A stretch of 10,717 nt of DNA from Muribaculaceae bacterium (GTDB lineage Bacteria > Bacteroidota > Bacteroidia > Bacteroidales > Muribaculaceae), in assembly GCA_029059965.1 (NCBI GenBank), contig JAIDUY010000231.1, positions 1-10,717 on the forward strand, written 5' to 3'. The notes under the pieces are model-generated. The model was not told the origin of the DNA. It searched no databases and saw only the letters and a list, made by a program, of their open reading frames with translations. The translations under genes were made by a program, and so were the position numbers. Positions 1-7,085 of this stretch are shown piece by piece (the first letter of the stretch is position 1; every line of letters begins with the position of its first letter).

Positions 1-473
1 GCCCCGAACGTACCGAAGGGCTGCAGGGCTATATCCATCCGTGGGACTTCGTGCGCGACGGGCTCGACGTGACCGTCCAGACCCGCGTGCGCTACTTCGA
101 CCGCTCCGAGGGCGAACATTTCGACCGTCTGCTCGGCGAGGCCGTGGCCAAAGTCGAACGCGACTATCCCGACGTAGGCGTGGAAGTACTCTACGACGGT
201 CTCCAGTACGAGAACGTAGCCTACTCCATGCATCCCGCCTCGCGCGAACTTGTGGAGCGTGCCGCAGCAGCCATAGGCAAGGAGATAAAATTTGCCGACG
301 AGCGCGGCGGCACAACAGCGTCGATGTTCGCGGCCCGCGGCCTGCGCGGCGGCATGTGCGTCTTCACCGGCCAGCACGACATACACTCGACCCGCGAGTA
401 CGCCGACCTTCAGGAAATGGAGGAGGCATACCGCCTGATGCTCGGAATAATAGCGGGAGTTGCAGAATTATGA
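1..473 (+). CDS. pepT: Peptidase T (tripeptide aminopeptidase, M20B), C-terminal part
   Basis: The gene enters from the left edge; the first full codon is at position 3 and the stop TGA is at 471-473, leaving about the last 156 residues of a protein usually a little over 400 long. Peptidase T is a cytoplasmic di-zinc exopeptidase that removes the N-terminal residue from tripeptides. The visible part starts with PERTEG, matching the PEHTEG stretch of the family at the start of the dimerisation-domain segment, and continues through a YFDR strand like the family's IRDFD. Near the end are RGGT, the FTGQHDIHS segment (the second His, codon 384-386, aligns with the last metal ligand of PepT, in the FTGGYNYHG segment of the E. 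coli enzyme) and a final EMEEAYRLML helix. The other metal ligands lie outside the window. No reading-frame damage is seen. A general M20 peptidase is the alternative, but PERTEG together with the RGGT and FTG segments favours PepT. Confidence 0.9.
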   Translation, partial: PERTEGLQGYIHPWDFVRDGLDVTVQTRVRYFDRSEGEHFDRLLGEAVAKVERDYPDVGVEVLYDGLQYENVAYSMHPASRELVERAAAAIGKEIKFADERGGTTASMFAARGLRGGMCVFTGQHDIHSTREYADLQEMEEAYRLMLGIIAGVAEL

Positions 474-490
474 TTATCTTTGATTATCTT
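471..490 (+). repeat. Perfect 10-bp tandem repeat, two copies, over the pepT stop codon
   Basis: TGATTATCTT occurs twice head to tail at 471-480 and 481-490. The first three bases of copy one are the pepT stop codon. The junction of the two copies spells TATCTTTG (475-482), a perfect match to the Bacteroidetes -7 promoter consensus TAnnTTTG. Seen directly; whether it arose by duplication or chance cannot be told from one sequence. Confidence 0.75.
475..482 (+). promoter_or_regulatory. Candidate -7 promoter element for the secreted protein gene at 523
   Basis: TATCTTTG fits TAnnTTTG, the -7 element used by the primary sigma factor of Bacteroidetes. Transcription would start near 489, giving a leader of about 34 nt before the ATG at 523. 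No TTTG-like -33 element is present at the usual 17-23 nt upstream; the nearest TTG (460-462) is only 12 nt away. Position between two genes supports the call; the missing -33 box lowers it. Confidence 0.4.
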
Positions 491-522
491 CGCAATCGTC
501 GAACCATAAAAAACTGACAGAC

Positions 523-1524
523 ATGAAAGTACGAATCCTCACAGCCCTCCTGTTCATGGCTCTCGTAGCTGCAGCAGCCATGGCATCGCCGCGAAACATG
601 CGCGCTCTCCGCGCCGCCGGAACCGCCGCCGCCTCGCAGAGCGCCGCCGTTGCGCATCAGATTCAGCTGGCTCAGAGGATACGTCCCGTGCCTCCGCTGC
701 GCTTTCCGCGGATACCGCATCGCGCCCTGCGTCCTGTGCATACCCCCTCGCTCCTCGACACCAATCTGCTGAGGATAGCACCCGGCAACGCAGCACTCGA
801 GGACTCGCTGCTCGCACCCGAGACAGCGGTGCACGAGGCCATAGACTCGGTCGCCATACGCTTCAACCGAGCCGTCGAGCGTGCCGACAGCTTAGGCGAG
901 AGAGTCGACGCCGAGGAGTGGGCATCCATATTCACCGACGCCACGGTACTGGCTACGCACGATTGCATAGGCTATGACGCAGTCCGTAATTTCAACTCGC
1001 TGAGGAACAGGACAGCAATTGGCGGCATCGTGCACTTTCCGATGCAGAAACTATTGCTCGACGGTGCGGCAAAGGAGTCCTATCGCCGCTTCTGGCGGTC
1101 GTATCCCGACTATGAGAGCGTGAAATTACTTGCCGACACACTCCTTGCCGCCTATGCCGATGAGGAATGCTGTGCCGAGGCGATAGCCGAAGCGCAAAAG
1201 GCCGTCATCAACCAGGCCGTCCTCTACTCGCTGATAGCCAATCTGCGAGGGCTTGACAATCCGTTGGCATCGCCGGGACTGATTCCCGAGCTGAAAGACA
1301 GAGGACTTGAGAGCGGGTCGCGCTATGCGCCCATACTCGGCGGCGTCTACGCCTATATGCAGGGCAATTACGCCCTTGCGCTCGAATTTCTCGCTCCATT
1401 TGGCGAGGCGGTCAGCTTCGACAATTTCCCCGAAGAGGCCAACGAGCGCATCGCCGCCATTGTCGTGGAATGCGAGAATGCTTTAGAGGCGCTGATGGAA
1501 TCGACGGACAACAGCGGGCAATAG
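523..1524 (+). CDS. Secreted or periplasmic protein of unknown function, 333 aa
   Basis: I do not recognise this family. The ATG at 523 begins a clear signal peptide: MKVR, a hydrophobic stretch (about residues 5-19) and an A-M-A cleavage site before Ser22, so the mature protein would be about 312 residues. There is no lipobox Cys. Residues 22-65 are rich in Ala, Arg and Pro and look unstructured. The rest is mostly helical, with a segment near residues 265-285 (GVYAYMQGNYALALEFLAPF) that resembles one half of a tetratricopeptide repeat, a protein-binding helix pair. No catalytic motif is evident. Isoleucine is encoded by ATA in 10 of 18 positions by my count, so it matches no simple GC-driven codon pattern. 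The gene lies 49 nt after pepT and 72 nt before rpoN, each gap carrying its own promoter-like box, so it may be transcribed alone. Confidence 0.8.
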   Translation: MKVRILTALLFMALVAAAAMASPRNMRALRAAGTAAASQSAAVAHQIQLAQRIRPVPPLRFPRIPHRALRPVHTPSLLDTNLLRIAPGNAALEDSLLAPETAVHEAIDSVAIRFNRAVERADSLGERVDAEEWASIFTDATVLATHDCIGYDAVRNFNSLRNRTAIGGIVHFPMQKLLLDGAAKESYRRFWRSYPDYESVKLLADTLLAAYADEECCAEAIAEAQKAVINQAVLYSLIANLRGLDNPLASPGLIPELKDRGLESGSRYAPILGGVYAYMQGNYALALEFLAPFGEAVSFDNFPEEANERIAAIVVECENALEALMESTDNSGQ

Positions 1525-1579
1525 TCCGACGGACAGAATTTTTTGTCGTCCGGGGTGCGCGCGGGTTGGGAAATTTCGT

Positions 1580-1587
1580 TAATTTTG
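1580..1587 (+). promoter_or_regulatory. Candidate -7 promoter element for rpoN
   Basis: TAATTTTG is an exact match to the Bacteroidetes -7 consensus TAnnTTTG and lies in the short AT-rich part of the gap before rpoN. Only 9 nt separate it from the ATG at 1597, so transcription would begin within a few bases of the start codon. A -33 TTTG at correct spacing is absent: TTTG at 1542-1545 is 34 nt away and TTG at 1566-1568 is 11 nt away. Confidence 0.45.
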
Positions 1588-1596
1588 CACTCCAAG

Positions 1597-3051
1597 ATGG
1601 CAAAGGAAAGACTCGAACAGACGCAGCAGCTGAAGTTGCAGCAGCGCATCAATCCGCAGCATGTGGCCCTGGGGCGCGTGCTGGAGATGAGCGCGCCCGA
1701 GTTCGAGGAGGAAGTCCGCCGCGAACTGGATGACAATCCGGCACTTGAGGCCGTGGACAGAAGTACGTCACCCGAGGCTGACGATTTCGGCGAGAGCGCC
1801 GAGCAGCTGCAGCGCGCCGACTACGGCAGCGACGACGAGGTTCCTTTCTACCGCGCCGAGGCGCGCAACCGCAGCGCCGACGACCCTCGCTACGATGCGG
1901 CGAGCTTTGCCGCCGATGACGAGGAGGACATGCTTGGCACACTGATGGAAAGGTTGCGGTCGGAGACCGACCTCGACAGCCGTCAGCTGCTTATCGCCGA
2001 ATACATTATCGGCAATCTCGACCCCAACGGCTACCTGACGCGCCCGCTTCCGGCCATTGCCGGTGACATGGGTGTGAGCGAGGGCTTCATGCCCGAGGAC
2101 GGCGAGATGCGGACAGTGTTCGAGGCCGTTCGCGGGCTCGACCCTGCCGGCATAGGGGCGGTGGACCTGCGCGACTGTCTTCTGCTTCAACTCGACCGCA
2201 AGGAGGCCGACACCACGGTGATAACCGCCCGCGAGATACTGCGTCATTACTTCGACATCTTCTCGCGCCGTCATTTCGACCGCCTGCAGAACGAACTCGG
2301 CATCAGCCGCGAGAACCTGAGCGACGCCCTCGACCTGATACGGACGCTGAATCCGAAGCCCGGGGCAGTGCTCGGCGGCGGACGCGGGTCGGACCGTACG
2401 CGGCATATCAGTCCGGACTTCGTGCTGGACTACGACGAGGTGAGCGACCGGTTCAGCCTCTCGCTTGCGGGCAACGTCCCCGAGCTTGCCATCGAGGAAA
2501 GTTTCCGCGCCGACGGAAGGCCGGACGCGAGCAGCAATCCTGAGGTGCAGCGTCGCCGCCGCGAGGCCGACGAATATGTGCGTCGCCGCCGCGATTCGGC
2601 TGCGGCGTTCATCGCGCTCGCTACTATGCGCTCGAACACTCTGATGGCCATAGGGCGTGCCATCGTCGACATCCAGCACCGCTTTTTCGTGACCGGCGAC
2701 CCTGCCGACATAAGGCCGATGATACTCAAGGACGTGGCCGAGCGGACGGGACTCGACATCTCGGCTGTGTCGCGCGCCGTCTCGGGCAAGTATATACTTA
2801 CGCCTCATGGCATGTATGCCCTCAAGAGCCTGTTCAACGAGCGTCACGGCGACGACGACGATGTGTCGACTCCCGCGATACTCAAGGCCTTGGGCGAGCT
2901 GATAGACGGCGAGGACAAAAACGACCCTCTGAGCGACCGGGAGCTGACCGAAGGCCTTGCGGCGCGCGGCTTCGACATAGCACGCCGCACGGTGGCAAAG
3001 TACCGCGAGCGGCTGGGCCATCCGGTGGCGCGACTGCGCAAGCAGCTGTAA
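1597..3051 (+). CDS. rpoN: RNA polymerase sigma-54 factor
   Basis: This 484-residue protein is the alternative sigma factor that directs RNA polymerase to -24/-12 promoters and needs an ATP-driven activator to open DNA. All three parts are visible. Region I (about residues 5-50) has LKLQQRINPQH and ends in DDNPALE, which matches the usual ENPLLE. An acidic region II linker follows (about 52-115). Next come the core-binding domain (including NLDPNGYLT and GLDPAGIGA), a helix-turn-helix (LKDVAERTGLDISAVSRAVS followed by KYILTPHGMYALK), and the RpoN box ARRTVAKYR at residues 462-470 near the C-terminus. I chose ATG 1597 because region I begins just after it. An in-frame TTG at 1543 would add 18 unconserved residues, and the next ATG (1687) would remove region I. 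It is the first gene of a likely run continuing to 7880. No enhancer-binding activator gene lies in the window. Confidence 0.97.
   Translation: MAKERLEQTQQLKLQQRINPQHVALGRVLEMSAPEFEEEVRRELDDNPALEAVDRSTSPEADDFGESAEQLQRADYGSDDEVPFYRAEARNRSADDPRYDAASFAADDEEDMLGTLMERLRSETDLDSRQLLIAEYIIGNLDPNGYLTRPLPAIAGDMGVSEGFMPEDGEMRTVFEAVRGLDPAGIGAVDLRDCLLLQLDRKEADTTVITAREILRHYFDIFSRRHFDRLQNELGISRENLSDALDLIRTLNPKPGAVLGGGRGSDRTRHISPDFVLDYDEVSDRFSLSLAGNVPELAIEESFRADGRPDASSNPEVQRRRREADEYVRRRRDSAAAFIALATMRSNTLMAIGRAIVDIQHRFFVTGDPADIRPMILKDVAERTGLDISAVSRAVSGKYILTPHGMYALKSLFNERHGDDDDVSTPAILKALGELIDGEDKNDPLSDRELTEGLAARGFDIARRTVAKYRERLGHPVARLRKQL
2551..2594 (+). repeat. 14-bp direct repeat inside rpoN
   Basis: CGTCGCCGCCGCGA occurs at 2551-2564 and 2581-2594, exactly 30 nt (10 codons) apart and in frame, coding RRRRE and RRRRD. 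It lies in the conserved helical part before the DNA-binding domain, where charged residues are normal. It is most likely a by-product of GC-rich Arg codons in an alpha-helical repeat, not a mobile or regulatory element. Confidence 0.6.
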
Positions 3052-3104
3052 CTTTTGGTGGCGCCTGAACGTTTTCAGTTATATATCAAAATAGAGACAA
3101 AGCA

Positions 3105-3773
3105 ATGAACGACAATCAGAATACAGCGGGAGAGGGCCGGAAGCGGGTGCGCACGCGCAGCCTCGAATCGCGGATGGCGTCGGTGGCGAGCGATGTATTC
3201 TCGCCGCTGCTGATGGCTACCTATGCCATGGCCGTGGCGCTGTGGCTCACGCCGATGAACCGACTCCCGATAGGCGTGCGCGGCTGGTCGACGGCAGGTG
3301 TGTTCTTCATCACGGCGCTGATACCCGGCCTGACCGTGTATATGCTCATGCGTGCGGGCAAGGTGAGCGATGCGTCGATTTCCGACCGCCGCGAGCGTCC
3401 GATTCCGTTCCTTGTGAGCGTGGCGTGCTATGTCGGCGCGTCATTCTATGTGGGCGCACTTCATGCCCCGCGCTGGCTCGTGTGCTTCCTTGTCGCGGCT
3501 GCTGCCGTGGCCGTGCTCGAGCTGATAGTGTCGTTGTGGTGGAAAATCAGCGCGCATACCGGCGCGGCCGGGGGGCTTGCGGGCTTCGTGTTCTGGCTCG
3601 GTGTCCGCGGTGCGCTCATCGGCGATCCGCTGGTGCTGATTTCGATAGCCATACTGCTTGTCGGTGTGCTCGGCTGGGCTCGTCTTGTACTTCGCCGTCA
3701 TACGGTTGGGCAGGTCTTGGCGGGAGCGCTGCTGGGCTTCGGCGTGGAGTTCGGCATGCTGTCGCTGATATGA
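3105..3773 (+). CDS. PAP2-family integral membrane phosphatase (variant motifs)
   Basis: A 222-residue membrane protein with a basic N-terminal tail (KRVRTRS) and about six to seven hydrophobic segments (roughly 30-50, 60-82, 99-120, 122-145, 152-170, 172-192, 200-222). It resembles the PAP2 superfamily, which removes phosphate from lipid phosphates such as phosphatidic acid or undecaprenyl pyrophosphate. The motif remnants are K86 with R98-P99 in DRRERP, KISAHT with H151 (the SGH-type motif), and R193-x5-H199, where H199 would be the phospho-accepting His. The first motif is stretched (11 residues between Lys and Arg instead of 6), and Gln203 stands where the classical Asp of HxxxD is found. 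This looks like the variant common in Bacteroidetes as I recall it, so the enzyme may still be active; the substrate is unknown. It follows rpoN by 53 nt and precedes purE by 31 nt on the same strand. Confidence 0.75.
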   Translation: MNDNQNTAGEGRKRVRTRSLESRMASVASDVFSPLLMATYAMAVALWLTPMNRLPIGVRGWSTAGVFFITALIPGLTVYMLMRAGKVSDASISDRRERPIPFLVSVACYVGASFYVGALHAPRWLVCFLVAAAAVAVLELIVSLWWKISAHTGAAGGLAGFVFWLGVRGALIGDPLVLISIAILLVGVLGWARLVLRRHTVGQVLAGALLGFGVEFGMLSLI

Positions 3774-3804
3774 GAAACTTATTGAAACAGTAAAACTATA
3801 TATT

Positions 3805-4308
3805 ATGGTCAGTATAATCATGGGCAGTATGTCCGACTTTCCGGTAGTACGCAAGGCCGCGGACTTTCTGGAGGAGATGGAAGTGCCCTTCGAACTGCGC
3901 GCCCTGAGCGCACACCGCACCCCTGCTGAAGTTGAGGAATTCGCACGCACGGCCCGCGACCGCGGCGTGAAAGTGATAATCGCGGCCGCGGGCATGAGCG
4001 CCGCCCTTCCGGGCGTCATCGCGGCTCAGACTTCGCTGCCCGTCATCGGTCTGCCTATCTCGGCCACCCTCCAGGGCATAGACGCCCTGCTGTCGACGGT
4101 GCAGATGCCCCCTGCCATCCCCGTGGCTTCGGTGGGAATCGACGCCGCACTCAATGCGGGTGTCATGGCCGTGAGAATACTGTCGCTGTCGGACGATGCT
4201 CTTGCCGCTCGCTACGACGCCTACCGCCTGACGCTGGCCGACAAGGTGAAGCTCGCCGACGCGAAGCTTGCCGTCATCGAGGATTATAAATATAAGGTAA
4301 ACAACTGA
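3805..4308 (+). CDS. purE: N5-carboxyaminoimidazole ribonucleotide mutase (class I PurE)
   Basis: PurE moves the carboxyl group of N5-CAIR to carbon 4, giving CAIR in purine biosynthesis, in the cytoplasm as an octamer. The 167-residue length is typical. Motifs seen are GSMSDF (residues 7-12, substrate phosphate binding; the usual last residue is Trp), SAHRTP (35-40, with catalytic His37), the AGMSAALPGVIA glycine-rich segment, PVIGLPI, and the VQMPPAIPVASVGI stretch characteristic of the class I mutase. The class II form, which uses CO2 directly, lacks this pattern. Start ATG 3805 puts the first beta strand and GSMSD at their normal distance from the N-terminus. The stop TGA shares its A with the ATG of ispG (TGATG, 4306-4310), which points to translational coupling. 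I recall purE next to ispG in other Bacteroidales, often with gcvH upstream; here the upstream neighbour is the PAP2 gene. Confidence 0.97.
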   Translation: MVSIIMGSMSDFPVVRKAADFLEEMEVPFELRALSAHRTPAEVEEFARTARDRGVKVIIAAAGMSAALPGVIAAQTSLPVIGLPISATLQGIDALLSTVQMPPAIPVASVGIDAALNAGVMAVRILSLSDDALAARYDAYRLTLADKVKLADAKLAVIEDYKYKVNN

Positions 4309-5849
4309 TGGGTAGCGCGGAAAGGCGTAGGCCGACAATAGGCGTGCGCGTGGGACGGACTGAAATCGGCGGTAAGTCGCCGGTGCGTGTCCAGAGCATG
4401 ACCACCACTCCGACACTCGACACGGCGGCGAGCGTGGCTCAGGCTGCGCGTCTCGCCGAGGCCGGTGCCGAGCTTGTGCGACTGACCGCTCAGGGCGTTA
4501 GCCATGCCGCCAATCTGGCATCCATCAAGGCCGGACTGACGGAGCAGGGCGTGGACGTGCCCCTCGTTGCCGACATACATTTCAATCCTGCGGCGGCTTA
4601 CGAGGCTGCGCGCCACGTGGATAAGGTGCGCATCAATCCCGGTAATTTCGCCGATCCCGGGCGCACGTTCCGGAAAATGGAGTTCACCGACGAGGAATAT
4701 GCCGCCGAGCTCAGGCGCATCGAGGAAAAACTGGTGCCTTTCATCGAGTTGTGCAAGGCCGAGGATACGGCCATACGCATCGGCGTGAACCACGGTTCGC
4801 TGAGCGACCGCATCATGAGCCGCTATGGCGACGGCCCCCGTGGCATGGTGGAGAGTGCGATGGAGTACCTTGACATCTGCCGCCGCCATGATTTCGACCG
4901 CGTCGTCGTGTCGCTCAAGGCATCGGATGTGGCCACTATGACTCATGCGACCCGTCTGCTCGTCGAGACCATGGATGGCTATGATATGCACTATCCTCTG
5001 CATCTGGGTGTTACCGAGGCGGGCAATGCCATGGACGGCCGCATAAAGAGCGCCGTCGGCATCGGTTCGCTTCTTGCCGACGGTATCGGCGATACCATCC
5101 GCGTGTCGTTGAGCGAGGACCCGTGTGCGGAGATTCCCGTCGCGCGGGCATTATTGGCTCATATAGAATCGAATAACGCCGACGGTGTCGCCATGCCCGC
5201 GGCTATTGCCGCCGCGATGACGAGCCGCCGTCCCAAGGCTCCGCTCATAGCATCGAAGGCCGAGGACTTCGGCGCGATGCCCGTATTTGCCGCCGATTGC
5301 GGCAACAGAATTGCGCGCGTGCTGGCGCAGGCGCCTGCCGAGGGCGATTACGGAGTCCGTCTGAGCTATCCGGCGGACATGGATGTCGAGGCCGTGGCGC
5401 TGGCTGCTGCGGTGGACTTCGGCTATCTGCTGCTGCGCGGAGGCGTGGGCGGAATTATGCTTGAGGCTCCTTGCCTGAGTGCCGACGAGGCCGTCGACAT
5501 CTGCCGCCGCATCGTGCAGGCGACGGGGCTGGCGCGTTTCAAGGCCGAAATCGTGGCCTGTCCGGGCTGCGGCCGCACGCTGTTCGACCTGCCGACAGCG
5601 CTCGAGCGAGTCAAGGCTGCGTGCAGCCATCTGCGTCATCTGAAAATCGCCGTGATGGGCTGTATTGTCAACGGTCCGGGCGAGATGGCCGGAGCCGACT
5701 ACGGCTATGTCGGTGCAGCCGCAGGCAATGTGAGCATCTACCGCGGCATCGAGGCTGTGGAGCGTAATGTGCCTCAGGATGAGGCTGTGGACGTGCTTGT
5801 CAATCTTATAAAAAGCGATGGCCGCTGGACCGAACCCGATGAAAAGTAG
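4308..5849 (+). CDS. ispG: 4-hydroxy-3-methylbut-2-en-1-yl diphosphate synthase
   Basis: IspG (GcpE) carries out the next-to-last step of the non-mevalonate isoprenoid pathway, reducing MEcPP to HMBPP with a [4Fe-4S] cluster. At 513 residues it has three parts. A TIM barrel (about 1-285) shows VQSMTTT, ADIHFNP, VRINPGN, GVNHGSLS and LGVTEAG. An inserted domain runs about 286-405. The cluster domain (about 406-513) has CPGCGRT (Cys418, Cys421) and MGCIVNGPGE (Cys452, Glu459). The cluster ligand spacing 3/31/7 is close to that of the E. coli enzyme (3/32/7). E. coli IspG is about 370 residues without the insert; Bacteroides, chlamydial and plant forms carry it. As I recall, Bacteroides proteins are about 600 long, so the insert looks short here. 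Translation is probably coupled to purE by the TGATG overlap. Its 3' end overlaps the next gene. Confidence 0.96.
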   Translation: MGSAERRRPTIGVRVGRTEIGGKSPVRVQSMTTTPTLDTAASVAQAARLAEAGAELVRLTAQGVSHAANLASIKAGLTEQGVDVPLVADIHFNPAAAYEAARHVDKVRINPGNFADPGRTFRKMEFTDEEYAAELRRIEEKLVPFIELCKAEDTAIRIGVNHGSLSDRIMSRYGDGPRGMVESAMEYLDICRRHDFDRVVVSLKASDVATMTHATRLLVETMDGYDMHYPLHLGVTEAGNAMDGRIKSAVGIGSLLADGIGDTIRVSLSEDPCAEIPVARALLAHIESNNADGVAMPAAIAAAMTSRRPKAPLIASKAEDFGAMPVFAADCGNRIARVLAQAPAEGDYGVRLSYPADMDVEAVALAAAVDFGYLLLRGGVGGIMLEAPCLSADEAVDICRRIVQATGLARFKAEIVACPGCGRTLFDLPTALERVKAACSHLRHLKIAVMGCIVNGPGEMAGADYGYVGAAAGNVSIYRGIEAVERNVPQDEAVDVLVNLIKSDGRWTEPDEK

Positions 5850-7080
5850 ACGCCTGAGTCCGACTGTCACGGAGCTGTCCGGAGGGCTGCGGCTGGTTCA
5901 TGTCCACGACCGCAGCACCGCCGCGGCTATCTTCGGCATCAGCGTTCGCGCCGGCAGCGCCGACGAGAGCGCCGACGCCTTCGGCCTTGCTCACTTTGTG
6001 GAGCATACCATATTCAAGGGTACGCTCAAGCGCAGCTCATGGCATATAATCAATCGAATGGAGGCCGTCGGCGGCGAGCTCAACGCATACACCACCAAGG
6101 AGATGACTGTGGTCTACACAATCTTCCCCGCGGGGGCGACGAGCCGCGCCGTAGAGCTTGTGGCCGACCTTGCGGTGAACTCGCAGTTCCCGACCAGGGA
6201 GCTCGACAAGGAGCGCGAGGTCGTGGTGGACGAAATCAACAGCTATCTCGACAGTCCTTCGGAGGCTGTCTACGATGATTTCGAGGACTTGTTCTACGAG
6301 GGCGGACTCGGCCACAATATACTCGGAACGCCCGAGTCGGTGGGCCGCCTTGATTCGGAGGCCTGCCGCGGCTTCCTTGCGCGTCACTACCGTGCGGGGA
6401 ACATGGTGGCTTTCTACAGCGGTCCCGTGGGTGCCGAGCGGGTCGGGCGTGCCGTGGAGCGCTATTTCGCCGGTCTGCCGCAGGGCAGGGCGGAGGCGGG
6501 CACGCAGCCGAGCCGTGTTCGCGGGCGCTTCGAGCATGAGCGCTGTCTGCCTATTCATCAGAGCCATGTGGTGCTTGGTGCGGAGGTGGCCGGAATGGAG
6601 TCGGCGGGGCGCTATGCCGCGGCAATGTTCGCCAACATCACCGGCGGCCCCGGCATGAACTCGCTGCTGAACGTGGAGCTGCGCGAACGCCGCGGACTGG
6701 TCTACAGCGTGGAGGCGTCGACGACATTCTTCAGCGGGACGGGTTTGCTGAACGTCTACTACGGCTGCGACGCCGAGGACCGCGAGCGCTGTCTGCGGCT
6801 GTGCCGCAAGGTGTTCGGGGAGCTTGCCGACGGCATAGACGCGCGTCGGCTGGAGCGTGCGCGCAAGCAGTATCTTGGGCAGCTGGCCTTGGCGGGCGAG
6901 AACCGCGAGAACCGTATACTCGGTGCTGCCCGCTCGACGCTGTTCCTTGGTGCGCCGCCGTCGGATGCCGAGGTCGAGGAGGCTATCCGCGCCGTGTCGG
7001 CCGCCGATATTTCGGCCGTTGCGGCTTCGATGCTCGATGCGTCGGTACTTTCATTTATTCCTGAATCCTCACATACATAA
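5839..7080 (+). CDS. M16 family zinc metallopeptidase (insulinase/MPP-like)
   Basis: A protein of 413 residues, the size of a single two-domain M16 subunit similar to bacterial homologues of the mitochondrial processing peptidase beta subunit. The inverted zinc motif HFVEH gives ligands His52 and His56 with catalytic Glu55. The third ligand is Glu132 in VVVDEI, 75 residues later, as expected for M16. ELNAYTTKEMTVVY and the C-terminal-domain signature RERRGLVYSV are also present, so the active site looks complete in one chain. No signal peptide is visible, so it probably acts in the cytoplasm; its substrate is unknown. I prefer ATG 5839 (11-nt overlap with ispG) because the conserved first strand starts soon after. 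ATG 5818 is also in frame and would add seven residues with a 32-nt overlap. A lipoprotein gene follows 5 nt after the stop. Confidence 0.93.
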   Translation: MKSRRLSPTVTELSGGLRLVHVHDRSTAAAIFGISVRAGSADESADAFGLAHFVEHTIFKGTLKRSSWHIINRMEAVGGELNAYTTKEMTVVYTIFPAGATSRAVELVADLAVNSQFPTRELDKEREVVVDEINSYLDSPSEAVYDDFEDLFYEGGLGHNILGTPESVGRLDSEACRGFLARHYRAGNMVAFYSGPVGAERVGRAVERYFAGLPQGRAEAGTQPSRVRGRFEHERCLPIHQSHVVLGAEVAGMESAGRYAAAMFANITGGPGMNSLLNVELRERRGLVYSVEASTTFFSGTGLLNVYYGCDAEDRERCLRLCRKVFGELADGIDARRLERARKQYLGQLALAGENRENRILGAARSTLFLGAPPSDAEVEEAIRAVSAADISAVAASMLDASVLSFIPESSHT

Positions 7081-7085
7081 CAGAT

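Noticed and set aside
1526..1553. Possible terminator hairpin with T-run after the 523-1524 gene
   Set aside because: Only a 4-bp stem (GACA 1532-1535 with TGTC 1544-1547) forms cleanly; the T-run is in the loop, not after the stem, and the outer pairs are mismatched.
1560..1596. Sigma-54 (-24/-12) promoter giving rpoN autoregulation
   Set aside because: TTGCA is present at 1585-1589, but the GG of a -24 element is absent at the required distance.
1543..1596. Upstream TTG start for rpoN adding 18 residues
   Set aside because: The added residues match no sigma-54 region I, and the frame runs through the candidate promoter; ATG 1597 fits the family.
1768..3021. Long open frame (417 codons) on the minus strand opposite rpoN
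   Set aside because: It lies wholly inside a well-conserved gene, in GC-rich DNA where stop codons are rare on the opposite strand; the translation is His/Ala/Val/Arg rich with no motif.
3065..3078. Small hairpin CTGAA-CGTT-TTCAG after the rpoN stop
   Set aside because: A 5-bp AT-containing stem without a following T-run is too weak to call a terminator.
3054..3087. Promoter before the PAP2 gene (TTTG at 3054-3057 and TATATATC at 3080-3087)
   Set aside because: The -7 candidate has two mismatches to TAnnTTTG; the spacer of 22 nt is possible but the match is not better than chance in AT-rich DNA.
4284..5003. Open frame of 239 codons on the minus strand opposite ispG, and similar ones opposite purE, the M16 gene and aguA
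   Set aside because: All are shadows of strongly supported genes and show no domain, signal or start context of their own.
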